Shown: positions 38,601-48,592 of the stretch, one piece after another
Position numbering within the stretch: position 1 is the stretch's first letter
Layout of the letters: every line of letters begins with the position of its first letter
Assembly: GCA_958298945.1 (NCBI GenBank)
Contig: OY282605.1
Span: 21,120,811-21,184,810, forward strand
Direction of reading: 5' to 3'
Source of the DNA: Atherix ibis
Taxonomy: Eukaryota; Arthropoda; Insecta; Diptera; Athericidae
Length of the DNA stretch: 64,000 bases
The notes under the pieces: model-generated
Told to the model about the DNA's origin: nothing
What the model saw: the letters and a program-made list of their open reading frames with translations, nothing else
The model's database searches: none
Translations under genes and position numbers: made by a program

Positions 38601-40096
38601 GTGCCAGACCAGACTTGTTCATAAGCATGTACGACGCATGCCTGCGACAAGGCGTATTTCCGACCCGATGGAAGCAACAAAGATTGGTTCTTATCCCAAA
38701 AGGGTCTTCCCTTTTGGACGAGCTGGACGAGCCAGCTTCCTATCGTACACTCTGCATGCTGGATTTGGGCGGGAAGAACTTGGAGCGGATAGTGGCCGAC
38801 AGATTGGAGCAATACATCGATCCTCAACTTTCCGAATTTCAATTCGGATTCAGGAAGGGGAGATTTACCATCGACGCGTTGGAACTCGTCACGAACATTG
38901 CAAAGGAAGCCATCTCAGGAAAGAGATGGAAAGGCGGTTCTAAAAAGTATTGCCTCATTGTCACCCTGGACATCAAGAACGCGTTTAACTCGGCCCGCTG
39001 GGATCGAATCTTGGAGGCTCTCCAATTACCGACGAACACAACACTCGTGGCTTTCGTGGACGACGTAGCGGTTGTCCTGGTAGCCAAACACCTAGAGGAA
39101 CTGGAAGCCGCATTCTCCACCACCATCCGGAGCATAAGACAGTGGATGACATCGGCAGACCTGTCTTTGGCGGAACATAAGACCGAGGCAGTCCTTGTGA
39201 GTAGCCGGAAGAAAATGGAGACCATCACCATAAGAGTAGGCGATCACGACATCCGGTCGCTACCCTACAGCCGGTATCTAGGAGTGGTCTTGGATGCCAG
39301 ACTCAACTACAAGGAGCACATCTCCAGCGTCAGCAGTAAGGCATCAGCAGTACAGGGTGCACTTTCGCGGATAATGCCCAATATCGGAGGCCCCAGAAAA
39401 ATCCGAAGGCGACTACTGGCAACTGTGGTTACCCCCGTTCTGCTATACGGAGCACCAGTGTGAGCGAAATCGCTAGAGCTAACAACATACCGCAAGACAA
39501 TGACATCAGTCCAGCGGCTCTCAGCGATCAGAGTGGCGTCAGCATACCGAACGGTATCACACGATTCGGTCAACATCGTGGCATCATGCCCGCCCACCGA
39601 CATCCTGGCAGGAGAGCGGGAACGCCAACATCGTAGTAGGAAGTAAGAGCGGCGAAAGGTCCTCTGTGAAGAGGAGAGACCCGAGAGTCTTCGCCTCTGG
39701 CAAGAGAGATGGGACAACTCGACGAAGGGTCGGTGAACTCATCGGCTGATCCCACATGTTACCAAATGGGTCACTCGCCTGCACGGGGAAGTCGGGTATT
39801 ACATCACCCAACTCTTAACTGGGCATGGATGCTTTCGGGCATACTTGCACAGATTCAAGAGAACTGACTCCCCAAACTGTCATCATTGCCGCGATGTGAT
39901 CGAAGACGCAGAATACGTGTTCTTCCAGTGCTCCCTCTACGAGGAGACGCGGGTGGAGCTGGAGAGAAATCTGGACCGTTCCATCAGTCCAGAAAATATA
40001 GTGGAGTACATGCTGAAGAGCCAATTGGCTTGGAATAGAATTGCAGAGTACGCGGAATCCATTATCAAGGATCCCCACACAACGTACGAAGAATAG
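38601..40096 (+). pseudogene. Broken reverse transcriptase of the R1-type element
   Basis: From about 38601 to 39463 the frame is open: GARPDLFISMYDACLRQGVF, the RT fingers, FGFRKGRFTIDAL, LDIKNAFNSARWDRILEAL. It then jumps straight to QLPTNTTLVAFVDDVAVV, so the stretch with the conserved PQGS motif is deleted in frame. FVDD stands for the catalytic F/YxDD. A stop follows LLYGAPV. The C-terminal part continues in other frames, with a stop near 39734 where KGRWTHRLIP is expected. From 39740 it reads HRLIPHVTKWVTRLHGEVGY, the gag-knuckle-like C-x2-C (NCHHCRD) and EYVFFQC, where Y replaces the usual histidine, ending at 40096. Non-functional. Confidence 0.85.
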
Positions 40097-40342
40097 GCCG
40101 CGAGGCGTCATAACATCGGGACAGCAGTAGCATCAAACAAGAACGCCCCGGCGAAGTAGTATTTACAAAGAGTGCCGCCGGGGAACCATCGTTCTGGGAG
40201 CAAGATCAGAGCTGCAGGTTAGGTTTTAGCGAGGTAAAAATCCCGCATATCTCGCCTGGCAGGAAAAACTTCCAGGCGAGTACCTTTTGAAGGTTTCCTC
40301 CTGTACCTCATTAATCTAAACAGAAAAAAAAAAAAAAAAAAA
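38601..40342 (+). mobile_element. R1-clade non-LTR retrotransposon, 5'-truncated, poly(A)-ended
   Basis: Sharply less AT-rich than its surroundings. It runs from inside a reverse-transcriptase domain at the left to a 3' UTR ending in about 20 A residues (40323-40342), the mark of target-primed insertion. Minisatellite units lie directly on both sides. The protein wording (RLVLIPKGSS, CMLDLGGKNLERI, VAFVDDVAVV, LLTGHGCFRAYLHRF) fits the R1 clade. The 5' truncation removes the endonuclease and first ORF. Confidence 0.88.
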
Positions 40343-40400
40343 AGGCTCTTACACGAGTTAAGGTCATTGGTTTCTCACACGGGTCAAGGTCATTCAATCG
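40343..40400 (+). repeat. Right-hand remainder of the 26-bp minisatellite
   Basis: Two further units with cores TTAAGGTCA at 40358 and TCAAGGTCA at 40384, again 26 bp apart, directly after the retrotransposon's poly(A). They show the array was continuous before insertion. Confidence 0.88.
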
Positions 40401-40463
40401 CTTATACCTAGCATTACCTTAACAGTTCATTAACATTAGTTTCCATGTTCAAAGTTTAACATA

Positions 40464-40720
40464 CACAGTGTGCTTCAAAAATAACCGAACTTATTTTTAA
40501 ATCATACAACATGCAGCGCCATCTATTGAAAGCATTAAAAAGATACATTCATCTTCTTTCAAACGCACCTAAATTCATGTAAATCGGATGACAGATGTGA
40601 AAGCTACAGCCATTTCAATAAAAAAAAAAGTGTATTTTAAATGCTGTAAATTTTGAATAGATGGCGCTGCATGTTGTATGATTTCAATATAAAGTTCGGT
40701 TATTTTTGGGACACACCGTG
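40464..40720. mobile_element. Mariner-type MITE, 257 bp, long TIRs
   Basis: Starts CACAGTGTGCTTCAAAAATA and ends with the inverse of CACGGTGTGTCCCAAAAATA. The arms stay similar for about 75 bp (AACCGAACTT, then CATACAACATGCAGCGCCAT on both arms). TA flanks each side (40462-40463 and 40721-40722). The interior is too short for a transposase. The minus frame 40575-40838 crossing it is not a gene. Confidence 0.82.
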
Positions 40721-40722
40721 TA

Positions 40723-41935
40723 AGAGTTATTTGATCTTGTTTTTTTTTTGTACCCAAAAAACTGTTTCCAGTTGCGTAATTTTTTTTTTTAATAAAATTT
40801 GCCATTTCAACAATTATAAACTTCCTGGTGACTTTCATCTTAGAACTTTTATGAAAATCAATCTTCCGAAAAAACTGCCATTTTTTTATTGCTGACCTAC
40901 GCTGCTAGGCTATTAACATTTCCGATAACTCTGCCTATTCTCAAAGTTAAAAAATAATTCTCCTGCAATACCTTTGATGTTAAGCACGTTTGTATTCGTG
41001 AAAATCACTCATTTTAACAATAACATAACCTTTGCTCTACTTTTTGTACAATTTTGTATAAATTTTTGTATACAATATTTTCATTGCTCATTTTTTCTTG
41101 TTGTATTGTTGAGGAAAAAGTTTTTGGAACTTTTGCTTTGATACAAGCACTTTTTTGGATGAAAATGCACTCACTACAATTTGGTAGATCTTTTGCGATA
41201 TATTCTCTTTTATTTCTTTTCTCATGTATTATTCTCATTTATCAAAACTGTTGCAGATTTTTCCTTTGCTAAATCTCGCCCAAAATTAGCTTTTTGAAAT
41301 TTTGTTTTGTTTATCTCTTGAGCACTTGTATTCGGTAGCCCTTGTCGAGGTAAAGGATTTTGTTCATTCATCGCCTTTGTTGTTTTTTGTTAATTACGGA
41401 AGAATCTCGGTTGGGGTAGGAATTCAAAGAGTTTGAAGAGATGTTCTCTCCATTTGAAGAGATGTTTCTAGTGTGTTTTTTTTTCATATTTAGCCTAGGG
41501 TAAATCTGTTATAATATTTCTCTGCTCTATGCCTTCACGTGGAGCGTTGAACTGATGACATGAAGAATGAATCTGTTGCTTGTTTTTGTAGATAGTCTAA
41601 GAACAAATAATTATTATCCTTTTATCGTACTATTGTGAAAAGCATAATAAAAAAACTACCGTTCTTCAGAGTGTTTAGCTGTTTGCGTATAAAAAGTGTT
41701 TTCCAAGTACGTACAACTGACCTATTGGGTCAGATTTATTGAAATTTAAATACTTTTTTTTTCTCTTTTAAAGAATTACTCTTTTTCTATTATCCAATTT
41801 TGTTCATCAAAAAGTAGCATAAAAGAAAATGCTTCTAAAAATTAGATTTTCATAGTATTTTTATTTTTATATATTTTTTTAATTTTGCCATTATTTATCT
41901 TGTTTAATATAATTTAAAAAAAAACAGTCTTTTTG
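40723..41935. other. AT-rich spacer
   Basis: No gene recognised. Frames on both strands around 41014-41272 overlap each other and have no domain. T-rich sequence predominates. Confidence 0.45.
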
Positions 41936-41939
41936 CAGG

Positions 41940-42350
41940 ACTCAGTTCTTTGAAGACCATTTTTTTTATTGACTTTTTCGCATATTTCGGGATGTGTAAA
42001 TATGTTACTTTTAAGCTCGAGAAAAATTTTGGTCTTACAAAATTTTTCCAAAAGGAGTCAAATTGCACTATCTAAGAGGCCAATTCTTATTACTAAATCA
42101 CGAAATTACGAGTCTTGGAAATTTTTCCGTAACAAATTGTTTTTTTTTATCTTCAATTTTTGAACATACAATAATATTTTCATAGGCACTTATGAAATTT
42201 TAGAGCTTCATATATGGCAATTTTGCTTATTAACATATCCACCAGATGAGAAATGAGCCTCATCGCTGATAGAAATTTTGCAATAGAAATCAGTACATAA
42301 TCTGCATATTTTTAAAAATATAAAATGGCACACTATAAACTAAATAAATG
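41940..42350 (-). mobile_element. Decayed Tc1/mariner-type transposase, minus strand
   Basis: The minus strand from about 42285 reads ISDEAHFSSGGYVNKQNCHI, the first catalytic aspartate region. Further along, near 42110-42050, it reads NKNWPPR then CNLTPFGK, where WPPRSCDLTP is expected. The intervening catalytic part is missing and stops are present. It lies just left of mariner copy A. Confidence 0.55.
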
Positions 42351-42367
42351 TTATCCCAAATAATATA

Positions 42368-43584
42368 CGAGGTCTGTTCAAAAAGTATCGCAAATTTTGA
42401 ATTTACGCGGGTTACGTATATTTGATTTTCGATTTTTTTGTGACATTATGTTGGTACTCATGTCTCTCACTTATGCCGACAAATTCGGCCATTTTGAATG
42501 TTCAGTTAATTTTTGCTTGCACGTGTTTTGGCTCGTCTTCGATTTTTGCCCATTCCAAAAAATGGATCAAAGAATCTGTATCAAATTTTGTGTGAAAAAC
42601 AAAATTAATGGCGCGGACGCATTCCGAATATTGACTGTGGCATATGGTGAAGCTACCTTGGACCGAAGCAACGTTTATCGGTGGTACAAAATGTTCTCAG
42701 AGGGCCGAGAAGATGTGAACGACGAAAAGCGTCAACAACAGACGAAAACATTGATGAAGTGAAGAAAATAGTATTGGCCAATCGTCGAATCACCGTTAGA
42801 GAAGTTGCTAAGGACTTAAACATATCGATTGGCTCGTGCCATTCGATTTTTACCAATAATTTTGTCGTGAGACGGGTCGCCGCGACATTTGAACCAAAAT
42901 TGCTCAATTTCGTCCAAAAACAGCATCGCATTAACATTTCTAAGGAGCTGATGGACTCTGTCCGTGACGACCCAAATTTGCTCCAGAGGGCCATAATTGG
43001 TGACGAATCATGGGTTTATGGTTATGACGTGTAAACCAAAGCTCAATCATCCCAATGGAAGCTGCCGCACGAGCCAAGACCGAAAAAAGCGCGCCAAGTT
43101 CGGTCGAATGTGAAGGTTTTGCTTACAGTTTTCTTCGATTGCAGGGGCGTGGTGCATCATGAATTCTTGCCGCAGGGTAGAATGGTCAAAAAAGAATATT
43201 ACCTGTAAGCAATCCGCCAGAAACGCCCGGATTTGTGGAAGAACAAAAATTGCCTTTTGCACCATGATAACGCCCCTGCTCACGCATCGTTGCTTGTGCG
43301 CGAATTTTTGGCCAAAAACAACACACTAATAATGCCGCAGCCACCGTATTCCCCAGATCTGGCCCCCTGCGACTGTTTTTTGTTCCCGAAACAGCTTCTT
43401 TGATCCATTTTTTGGAATGGGCAAAAATCGAAGACGAGCCTAAACACGTGCAAGCAAAGCAGCTGTCAAAAATTAACTGAACATTCAAAATGGGCGAAAT
43501 TGTCGGCATAAGTACCAACATAACGCCACAAAAAATCGAATATACGTAACCCGCGGAAATTCAATACTTTTTGAATAGATCTCG
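42368..43584 (+). mobile_element. Mariner (DD34D) copy A, the least deleted
   Basis: Bounded by CGAGGTCTGTTCAAAAAGTA and its inverse, with TA on both sides. The usual 3' end has been replaced by an inverted copy of the 5' end: about 190 bp at 43396-43584 match 42368-42574 in reverse, including the start-codon region. The C-terminal third of the transposase is therefore absent. It is inserted into the reverse-transcriptase fragment at 43587. Confidence 0.88.
42562..43405 (+). pseudogene. Mariner transposase of copy A, broken
   Basis: The ATG at 42562 starts MDQRICIKFCVKNKINGADA, an N-terminal helix-turn-helix, followed by NVYRWYKMFSEGREDVNDEK. A small deletion around the GRPSTS linker shifts the frame. 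The second frame (42681-43034) runs TDENIDEVKKIVLANRRIT to IGDESWVYGYDV (first catalytic aspartate), then a TAA stop. Later come TVFFDCRGVVHHEF, LHHDNAPAHASLLVREF (second aspartate) and YSPDLAPCDCFLF (third), 34 residues apart as in DD34D mariners. A further stop follows YYL. After FLFPK the sequence turns into the inverted 5' end. It is the only copy here that keeps the HHDN motif. Confidence 0.85.
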
Positions 43585-43586
43585 TA

Positions 43587-44000
43587 TTGAATAGGATCGT
43601 AGATAGAGGGGATCTTTGTTGGATGCCGTTGTCCATTTCGCGTTTTGGTAGGAACGTAGAAGTGCCAATGTTGCAGAGTCTACTCCCCACTCTGTCAGCT
43701 GTAAAAGTACCCAAATTCGGTCATACGCCTTTTCTAAGTCGAAAGACAACAGCAAACCACAATGTCTACGTTTGTAGCAATTATGGATTGAATGTTGGAG
43801 TTCAAGTAGTATACTCAGAGTTCCCCTGTCCGACCTGTAGGCATGTTGTATGGGATTGAGTCTATTGTCAAGCGCCTGGTTAAGTCTTGTAGCTAAGATA
43901 TTTTCCAGGATCTTGGAAGTACAAGGCAATAATGAAATTGGTCTAGAGGTGTTAGCCGAAGAATGGGAGAGATTTTTCTTGGGAATTGGAATGGCGTTTG
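43587..44000 (-). mobile_element. Reverse-transcriptase fragment of a non-LTR element
   Basis: The minus strand from about 44000 reads IPIPKKNLSHSSANTSRPIS, CTSKILENILATRLNQAL, NPIQHAYRSDRGTLSILLEL, then LLLSFDLEKAYDRIWVLLQL: reverse-transcriptase fingers of a jockey-like type, different from the R1-type copy at 38601. It ends exactly where mariner copy A begins. The continuation beyond the mariner is not recognisable, so the fragment was already truncated or was rearranged by the insertion. Confidence 0.75.
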
Positions 44001-44965
44001 CTTAATTGTTTTAATAGAATTTGTCAATTATTTTAATTCTCTATCATAATTCAGATTTTACCGATTCTATCAAGATGGGAATTTTTTTTCTTTTGTATAT
44101 TTGGAGAGAAATTGATAAAGAAAAATCTATCCGAATAGAAAATTCATATTTTACGAACTAATAAAAAAATGGTACATGAATAAATTTTGTAGTCAATCAA
44201 TAAAGTTGAGTCGCTTGAGGTAAAAAACCTTTACCTTTAAAGATGAATCTATCCAAACACCTAATTATACCGCCTCCGATTCACGCATTTATTACAAATA
44301 CTTTCGGTTGCCGTATTGAGATTGGGATTGGGGATAGAAAAAGTCGGACACGATTTAGTGAATGCACGCATGATTCTCGGAAGGATTTTTCATAATAAAA
44401 TTTTATTGATATCTGCCGGCACAGTCGCGTCTCTCTTTTGTTAATTCGACACCCATCAGTTGATTAGTTCGAACATCGAATTCATAGCGACAACTGTGCG
44501 CGGCGGAACAGCCACCCAGGTGAGGCTATTAAAAGATTAATCGTCCTCTGCATCGATCCATGAACAACGGACTGACTATCTATCGTCTACGAAGGTAGTC
44601 GTCAGTCGGTCACAGATGATGATTTTCAATCCGATGCTTTTGCACGACGGCAATCTACCACCAAATGCACCGTATCTGACTGAGTAGGAGGAGGTGGTGG
44701 TGTGAGTACGCGCTCAACCTACGCTGCCATTGCGATGAATCTAGCATATTTACCTGCCTACGTCCGTCTATAAGGCTTCTCGCCGTATTGACAGAATCCA
44801 CACATCCAAAATGCAGTAGTGGCTATCATTAAAGCAAAGAGAAAATATAGAAAAACACATTGACCGCGATTGTAAAAAAATCGAAAGAAAAACGCACGGA
44901 ATTATTTGTTGCCGTAAGCCTATGGCCAGAAGTGCCGCCATCTAAGCAGACAGACGGGAGGAGGC

Positions 44966-45148
44966 ATGAAGACGGAAAGTTGCACGGAAATCGACATCAA
45001 TACCGATGCCCAGTACCACGGACGGGGAAATCATTCCAGTCCAACTCTCGTGAACGCGACCACCGCCGATAAGACTGCCGCTTCCACCGCAACCGTCGCA
45101 CCTTTTGTGAAAATTGCCGCCATCGCTTATCAAAGCCAGACGCGATGA
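44966..45148 (+). CDS. Uncharacterised 60-codon frame, possible exon
   Basis: ATG-started frame (MKTESCTEIDINTDAQYHGR to IAAIAYQSQTR). What stands out is codon choice: most third positions are G or C although the region is AT-rich, as expected of translated sequence. It is rich in T, A and S and has no recognisable domain or signal peptide. A CAG|GT donor-like site follows at 45163-45167 but lies past the stop; earlier GTGA donors inside the frame could make this a first exon. An overlapping frame (44860-45072) has a less coding-like composition. I cannot assign a family and it may not be a gene. Confidence 0.25.
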   Translation: MKTESCTEIDINTDAQYHGRGNHSSPTLVNATTADKTAASTATVAPFVKIAAIAYQSQTR

Positions 45149-46020
45149 AAATTACAGGTTTGGAAAAAGGTTCACAGCAGATCATGCAGAAAAGGTGCGT
45201 GCTCTCCATTGCACACCATCATCGAAAAATGGTTTTCGGAAGGCTTCAGCGGCCCGGTATTAATAATTACAGGCCACTATATTCCGACGTACGGGAGTGC
45301 CTCAACGTTAACATGCCAGCCTGCCTGCCTTCTGGTCTATCCACTCAAGAGTCTGTCCGTCCAACCGTACATGTGTCAGTCTTTCTATTAGCTAAGAGAA
45401 AATGCCAATCTAGCTAAGGCTATCTGTTCTGATGATGCCTATGTGCTCAACACGCAACTCAAATGCCACTGCTAACCACCACCACTCTTCAGCCATAACG
45501 ATTCTCGGATCTTGGACACGTCGCTTTTTTCAACTTCAACTTGACTGGATCTTTTTTTGGATAAATATCTTGCTGTGTTATTAGCACGAAATAGCCTATC
45601 AAAAAAAATATTATCCACTCAATACTGCATAGAGCAGAGCAGCTTTTGTTTCCGTGGCTACGTGCTACGTACGTGCATACACGTATGTACGAGTGCACAC
45701 TTATAATACAGCTGATAAATGCAGCCAGCCACTCTACTGAGTGCGCAACTGACCACATTCTTTATCTCGCATTTCAAGAGCTCGTCGTTGCAGGGCACAA
45801 TTTTCTTTGCTCCGTCCTCCTCTCGCTCACCTACCGTACATACATGGTTTTTGGTATTTCTTTCGATTCTTTGATAAAAGCCGCCTAAATGTCAGAGCAT
45901 CCCGACCCGAGAGTGTAATTTTCGAACTAAATGCACCTCCACTTGCTTCTGTTTGCCCGTTGTTTTTCTCGCTAATATGAGTGTACGTATAGACATTGTA
46001 CACTGAGCTGGTTCAATACA

Positions 46021-46042
46021 CCCCCCCCCCCCCCCCCCCCCC
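46021..46042. repeat. Homopolymer run of 22 C
   Basis: Uninterrupted run of 22 cytosines in an otherwise mixed region. Long C/G runs are rare in such AT-rich DNA. The length may vary between individuals or reflect sequencing uncertainty. Confidence 0.9.
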
Positions 46043-46958
46043 TGTGCATTAACGAAATCATTCAAGTTATGAGGCGGATCTAACTAAAAGGATAATTTCG
46101 TAAATGATTCTGTAATTTTTTTTCCGCAACTCTCGCCACTACCTGCTCTCAATCAAAGTCGTTTCTTTCGTTTCTTTATAGATTGTTTTATACTTTCTTT
46201 TATTATTATTATTATTATTATTTTTTTTTTCGTTAATATCTTTTATCTAAAAGATATAATTTATTTGACACTGTAATGTACAATACATTTGACGATGCGG
46301 TACATTCAAATGGATTAATAAGGTTTTAAATTTTCCGCCTGATGATGCAGTTGAATTGCATTATTTGATTTTTGTTTTTAGTTTTTTTTTGCTGTTAGTA
46401 TTTCTTTAATACTCAAAATGAATACAAATTATACGAAATTGGTAGCAAAAAACTTGAAGATGAAAAATTAAAAAACTGCGTTAAATATAGTCTATTATGG
46501 TAAAAGGTAACTTAGATGAGAGTATATAATTTATTTAATTATTTCGTTTTTCTACCTTTTTTGTGCGGTTATTGAAAAAGGGCAAATAATTAATCAATTT
46601 GTATTTATTGTGATTTTTTCAACAATCAACTGGAGATTATGCAATTTTTTTTTTTTTTTTTTGATAAAAGAATAATGTTTATGATAAAATTTTTTGCTTA
46701 TTTTTAAGTTAAACAAGGATTGTTTTTATTATTATTGAGTTAGTTACAATTTGTGTAAATAAAAATAAATAAATGGGAAAAAGTAATAAAATTAAAAAAA
46801 TTATTTTTATCAAAAATATTTGTCATTATTAATACTTAAATTTTTTTTTATCCTCCAAAAATGTTTTGTTAAAAATTGCTTTTTTAATTTGATAATTTTT
46901 TAAAAATAATATTAGAAAATATCTTATTAAAAAATTGGTTTTTCCAAATATTTTATTG

Positions 46959-47071
46959 AAAATTATTTTAATATCAATTAAATTTGGTTTATGGAACAAA
47001 ATAAATTTTTTCTTCCATAAACCAAATTATTAACTAAAAAAAAAAAGTTTAATTGATATTAAAATAATTTT
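46959..47071. repeat. Large AT-rich hairpin
   Basis: Two nested perfect inverted repeats. The outer arms of 24 nt are 46959-46982 and 47048-47071; the inner arms of 14 nt (TTTGGTTTATGGAA) are 46983-46996 and 47013-47026. The inner arms enclose a 16-nt loop, and 21 unpaired bases separate inner and outer arms on the right side only. It lies about 110 bp left of mariner copy B. No coding potential. Confidence 0.85.
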
Positions 47072-47183
47072 TAAATTATAAAACAGTAAAAACAATATTT
47101 TTTTTAATGCAAATTAATTAGTTTTTCTTTGAGCAATTGTAATTATTAATGCGAAAAAGTTAATTATTGCAGATACAAATGTA

Positions 47184-47874
47184 CGAGGTCTGTTCAAAAA
47201 GTATCGAGAATTTTGTGTTTTTTCAAAAATTATTTACTTTAACATATCATGAATATCTATTTTGTCGTCTTCAAAGTAATCCCCACCAGATATTATACAC
47301 TTGTGCCAACGTATTTTCCAATCCTCGAAGCACTTCAAAAAAACATTTTTTGTGATTTTGTTCAGCTCGTCCTTCGATGCCGTCTTTATCTCCTCAATCG
47401 TAGTGTAGCGTCGTCCTTTCATGGGGCTCTTCAGTTTCGGGAATAAGAAAAAGTCACAGGGGGCCAGATCTAGGGAATACGGTGGCTGCGGCATTATTAG
47501 TGTGTTGTTTTTGGCCAAAAATGGCAAAAGCCAATTTTTGTTCTTCCACAAATCCGGGCGTTTCTGGCAGATTGCTTGCAGGTAATATTCCTTATTGACC
47601 ATTCTAGCCTGTGGCAAGAACTCATGATGCACCACGCACCTGCAATCAAAGAAAACTGTAAGCAAAACTCAAAAAAATGGGCAAAAATCGAAGACGAGCC
47701 AAAACACGTGCAAACAAAGCAGCTGTCAAAAATTAATTGAACATTCAAAATGGCCGAAATTGTCGGCATAAGTGAGAGACATGAGTGTCAACATAACGCC
47801 ACAAAAAAAACGAATATCGAATATACGTTACCCACGGAAATTCAAAATTCGCGATACTTTTTGAACAGACCTCG
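47184..47874 (-). mobile_element. Mariner copy B, internally deleted
   Basis: Same ends as copy A, flanked by TA at 47182 and 47875. Coding is on the minus strand. The N-terminal half, including the first catalytic motif, is gone: the 5' leader joins directly to LLTVFFDCRCVVHHEFLPQA. The C-terminal part is open to the stop at 47234 (RPDLWKNKNWLLPFLAKNN, YSLDLAPCDFFLFPKLKSPM). The HHDN catalytic segment is missing through a 42-nt deletion shared with copies C, D and E. Non-autonomous, 691 bp. Confidence 0.88.
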
Positions 47875-48385
47875 TATTTTGTCTATGTTTCTTAATTTAA
47901 ATATTTTTGTTACAAATTTGTATGTACATAAAATGTTTATCCTTTATTGGTGATTCAGAATGTAAAGATAAATAAATAATGATTGAAATTTGCCATTATG
48001 GATAAAATAAAAAATTCCATAAAACTCTTTGTCCAGCGGCGTCAAATCGTACAATATTGGTGGTCATTTTACATTACAAAATCTTTAAATTACGGGTCCT
48101 GGAAACTTTTCACATAATCAAGCCAAAATGTGTCCCATGTAGGTGGCACTATGTTATTAAGATCACATAAGTTCCAGATTCAAATCTTCAACTTCAGGCA
48201 AAAAAAATGCAAATATCCTTCTTCATTTTTAAAGAAGTACGTATCCATAACATCACTTATGACCAAAATTCACTTCAGACAGTTACTTTTCGCATATGCA
48301 ATAGCTTATTTACAGTTACTTGTGGTTTTTCAGAGCCCCCTATACAGTAGTATTATGTTATTTAACGTGATTTATCTGTCATTAA

Positions 48386-48455
48386 ACATAAAACCACGAG
48401 TCGCTAACGACCATAGGGATTGAGCTACGCGCAATCAACGCACCACCATTACTAA
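48386..48455 (-). mobile_element. Very short LINE 3'-end copy
   Basis: About 66 bp nearly identical to the start of the longer piece at 48593 (both begin CATAAAACCACGAGTCGC and end CACCACCATTACT). It sits inside the degraded transposase. It is best read as a severely 5'-truncated insertion of the same retrotransposon 3' end, minus orientation. Confidence 0.5.
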
Positions 48456-48592
48456 GCTGTGTGGCTCGTACCGGTGTTTTGTTGAAACCAGATATGCCCT
48501 TAAATTAACTGCTTTCAATTCAGGCCACAAAAAGTCCCTTATCATCGTCCTTACAAAAAAAGGACCTTCCCGGAAACCACACCAAACGGTCA

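Larger units (their letters stand above)
44001..47182. other. Unique region with less AT-rich islands
   Basis: From 44250 to about 46000 the sequence is markedly less AT-rich than its surroundings and shows no transposon signature. It may hold non-coding exons or regulatory DNA of a neighbouring gene; the candidate frame at 44966 is listed apart. A run of 22 C lies at 46021-46042 and a (TTA)n tract at 46199-46222. From 46200 to 47180 it is AT-rich again with a large hairpin at 46959-47071. Confidence 0.4.
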
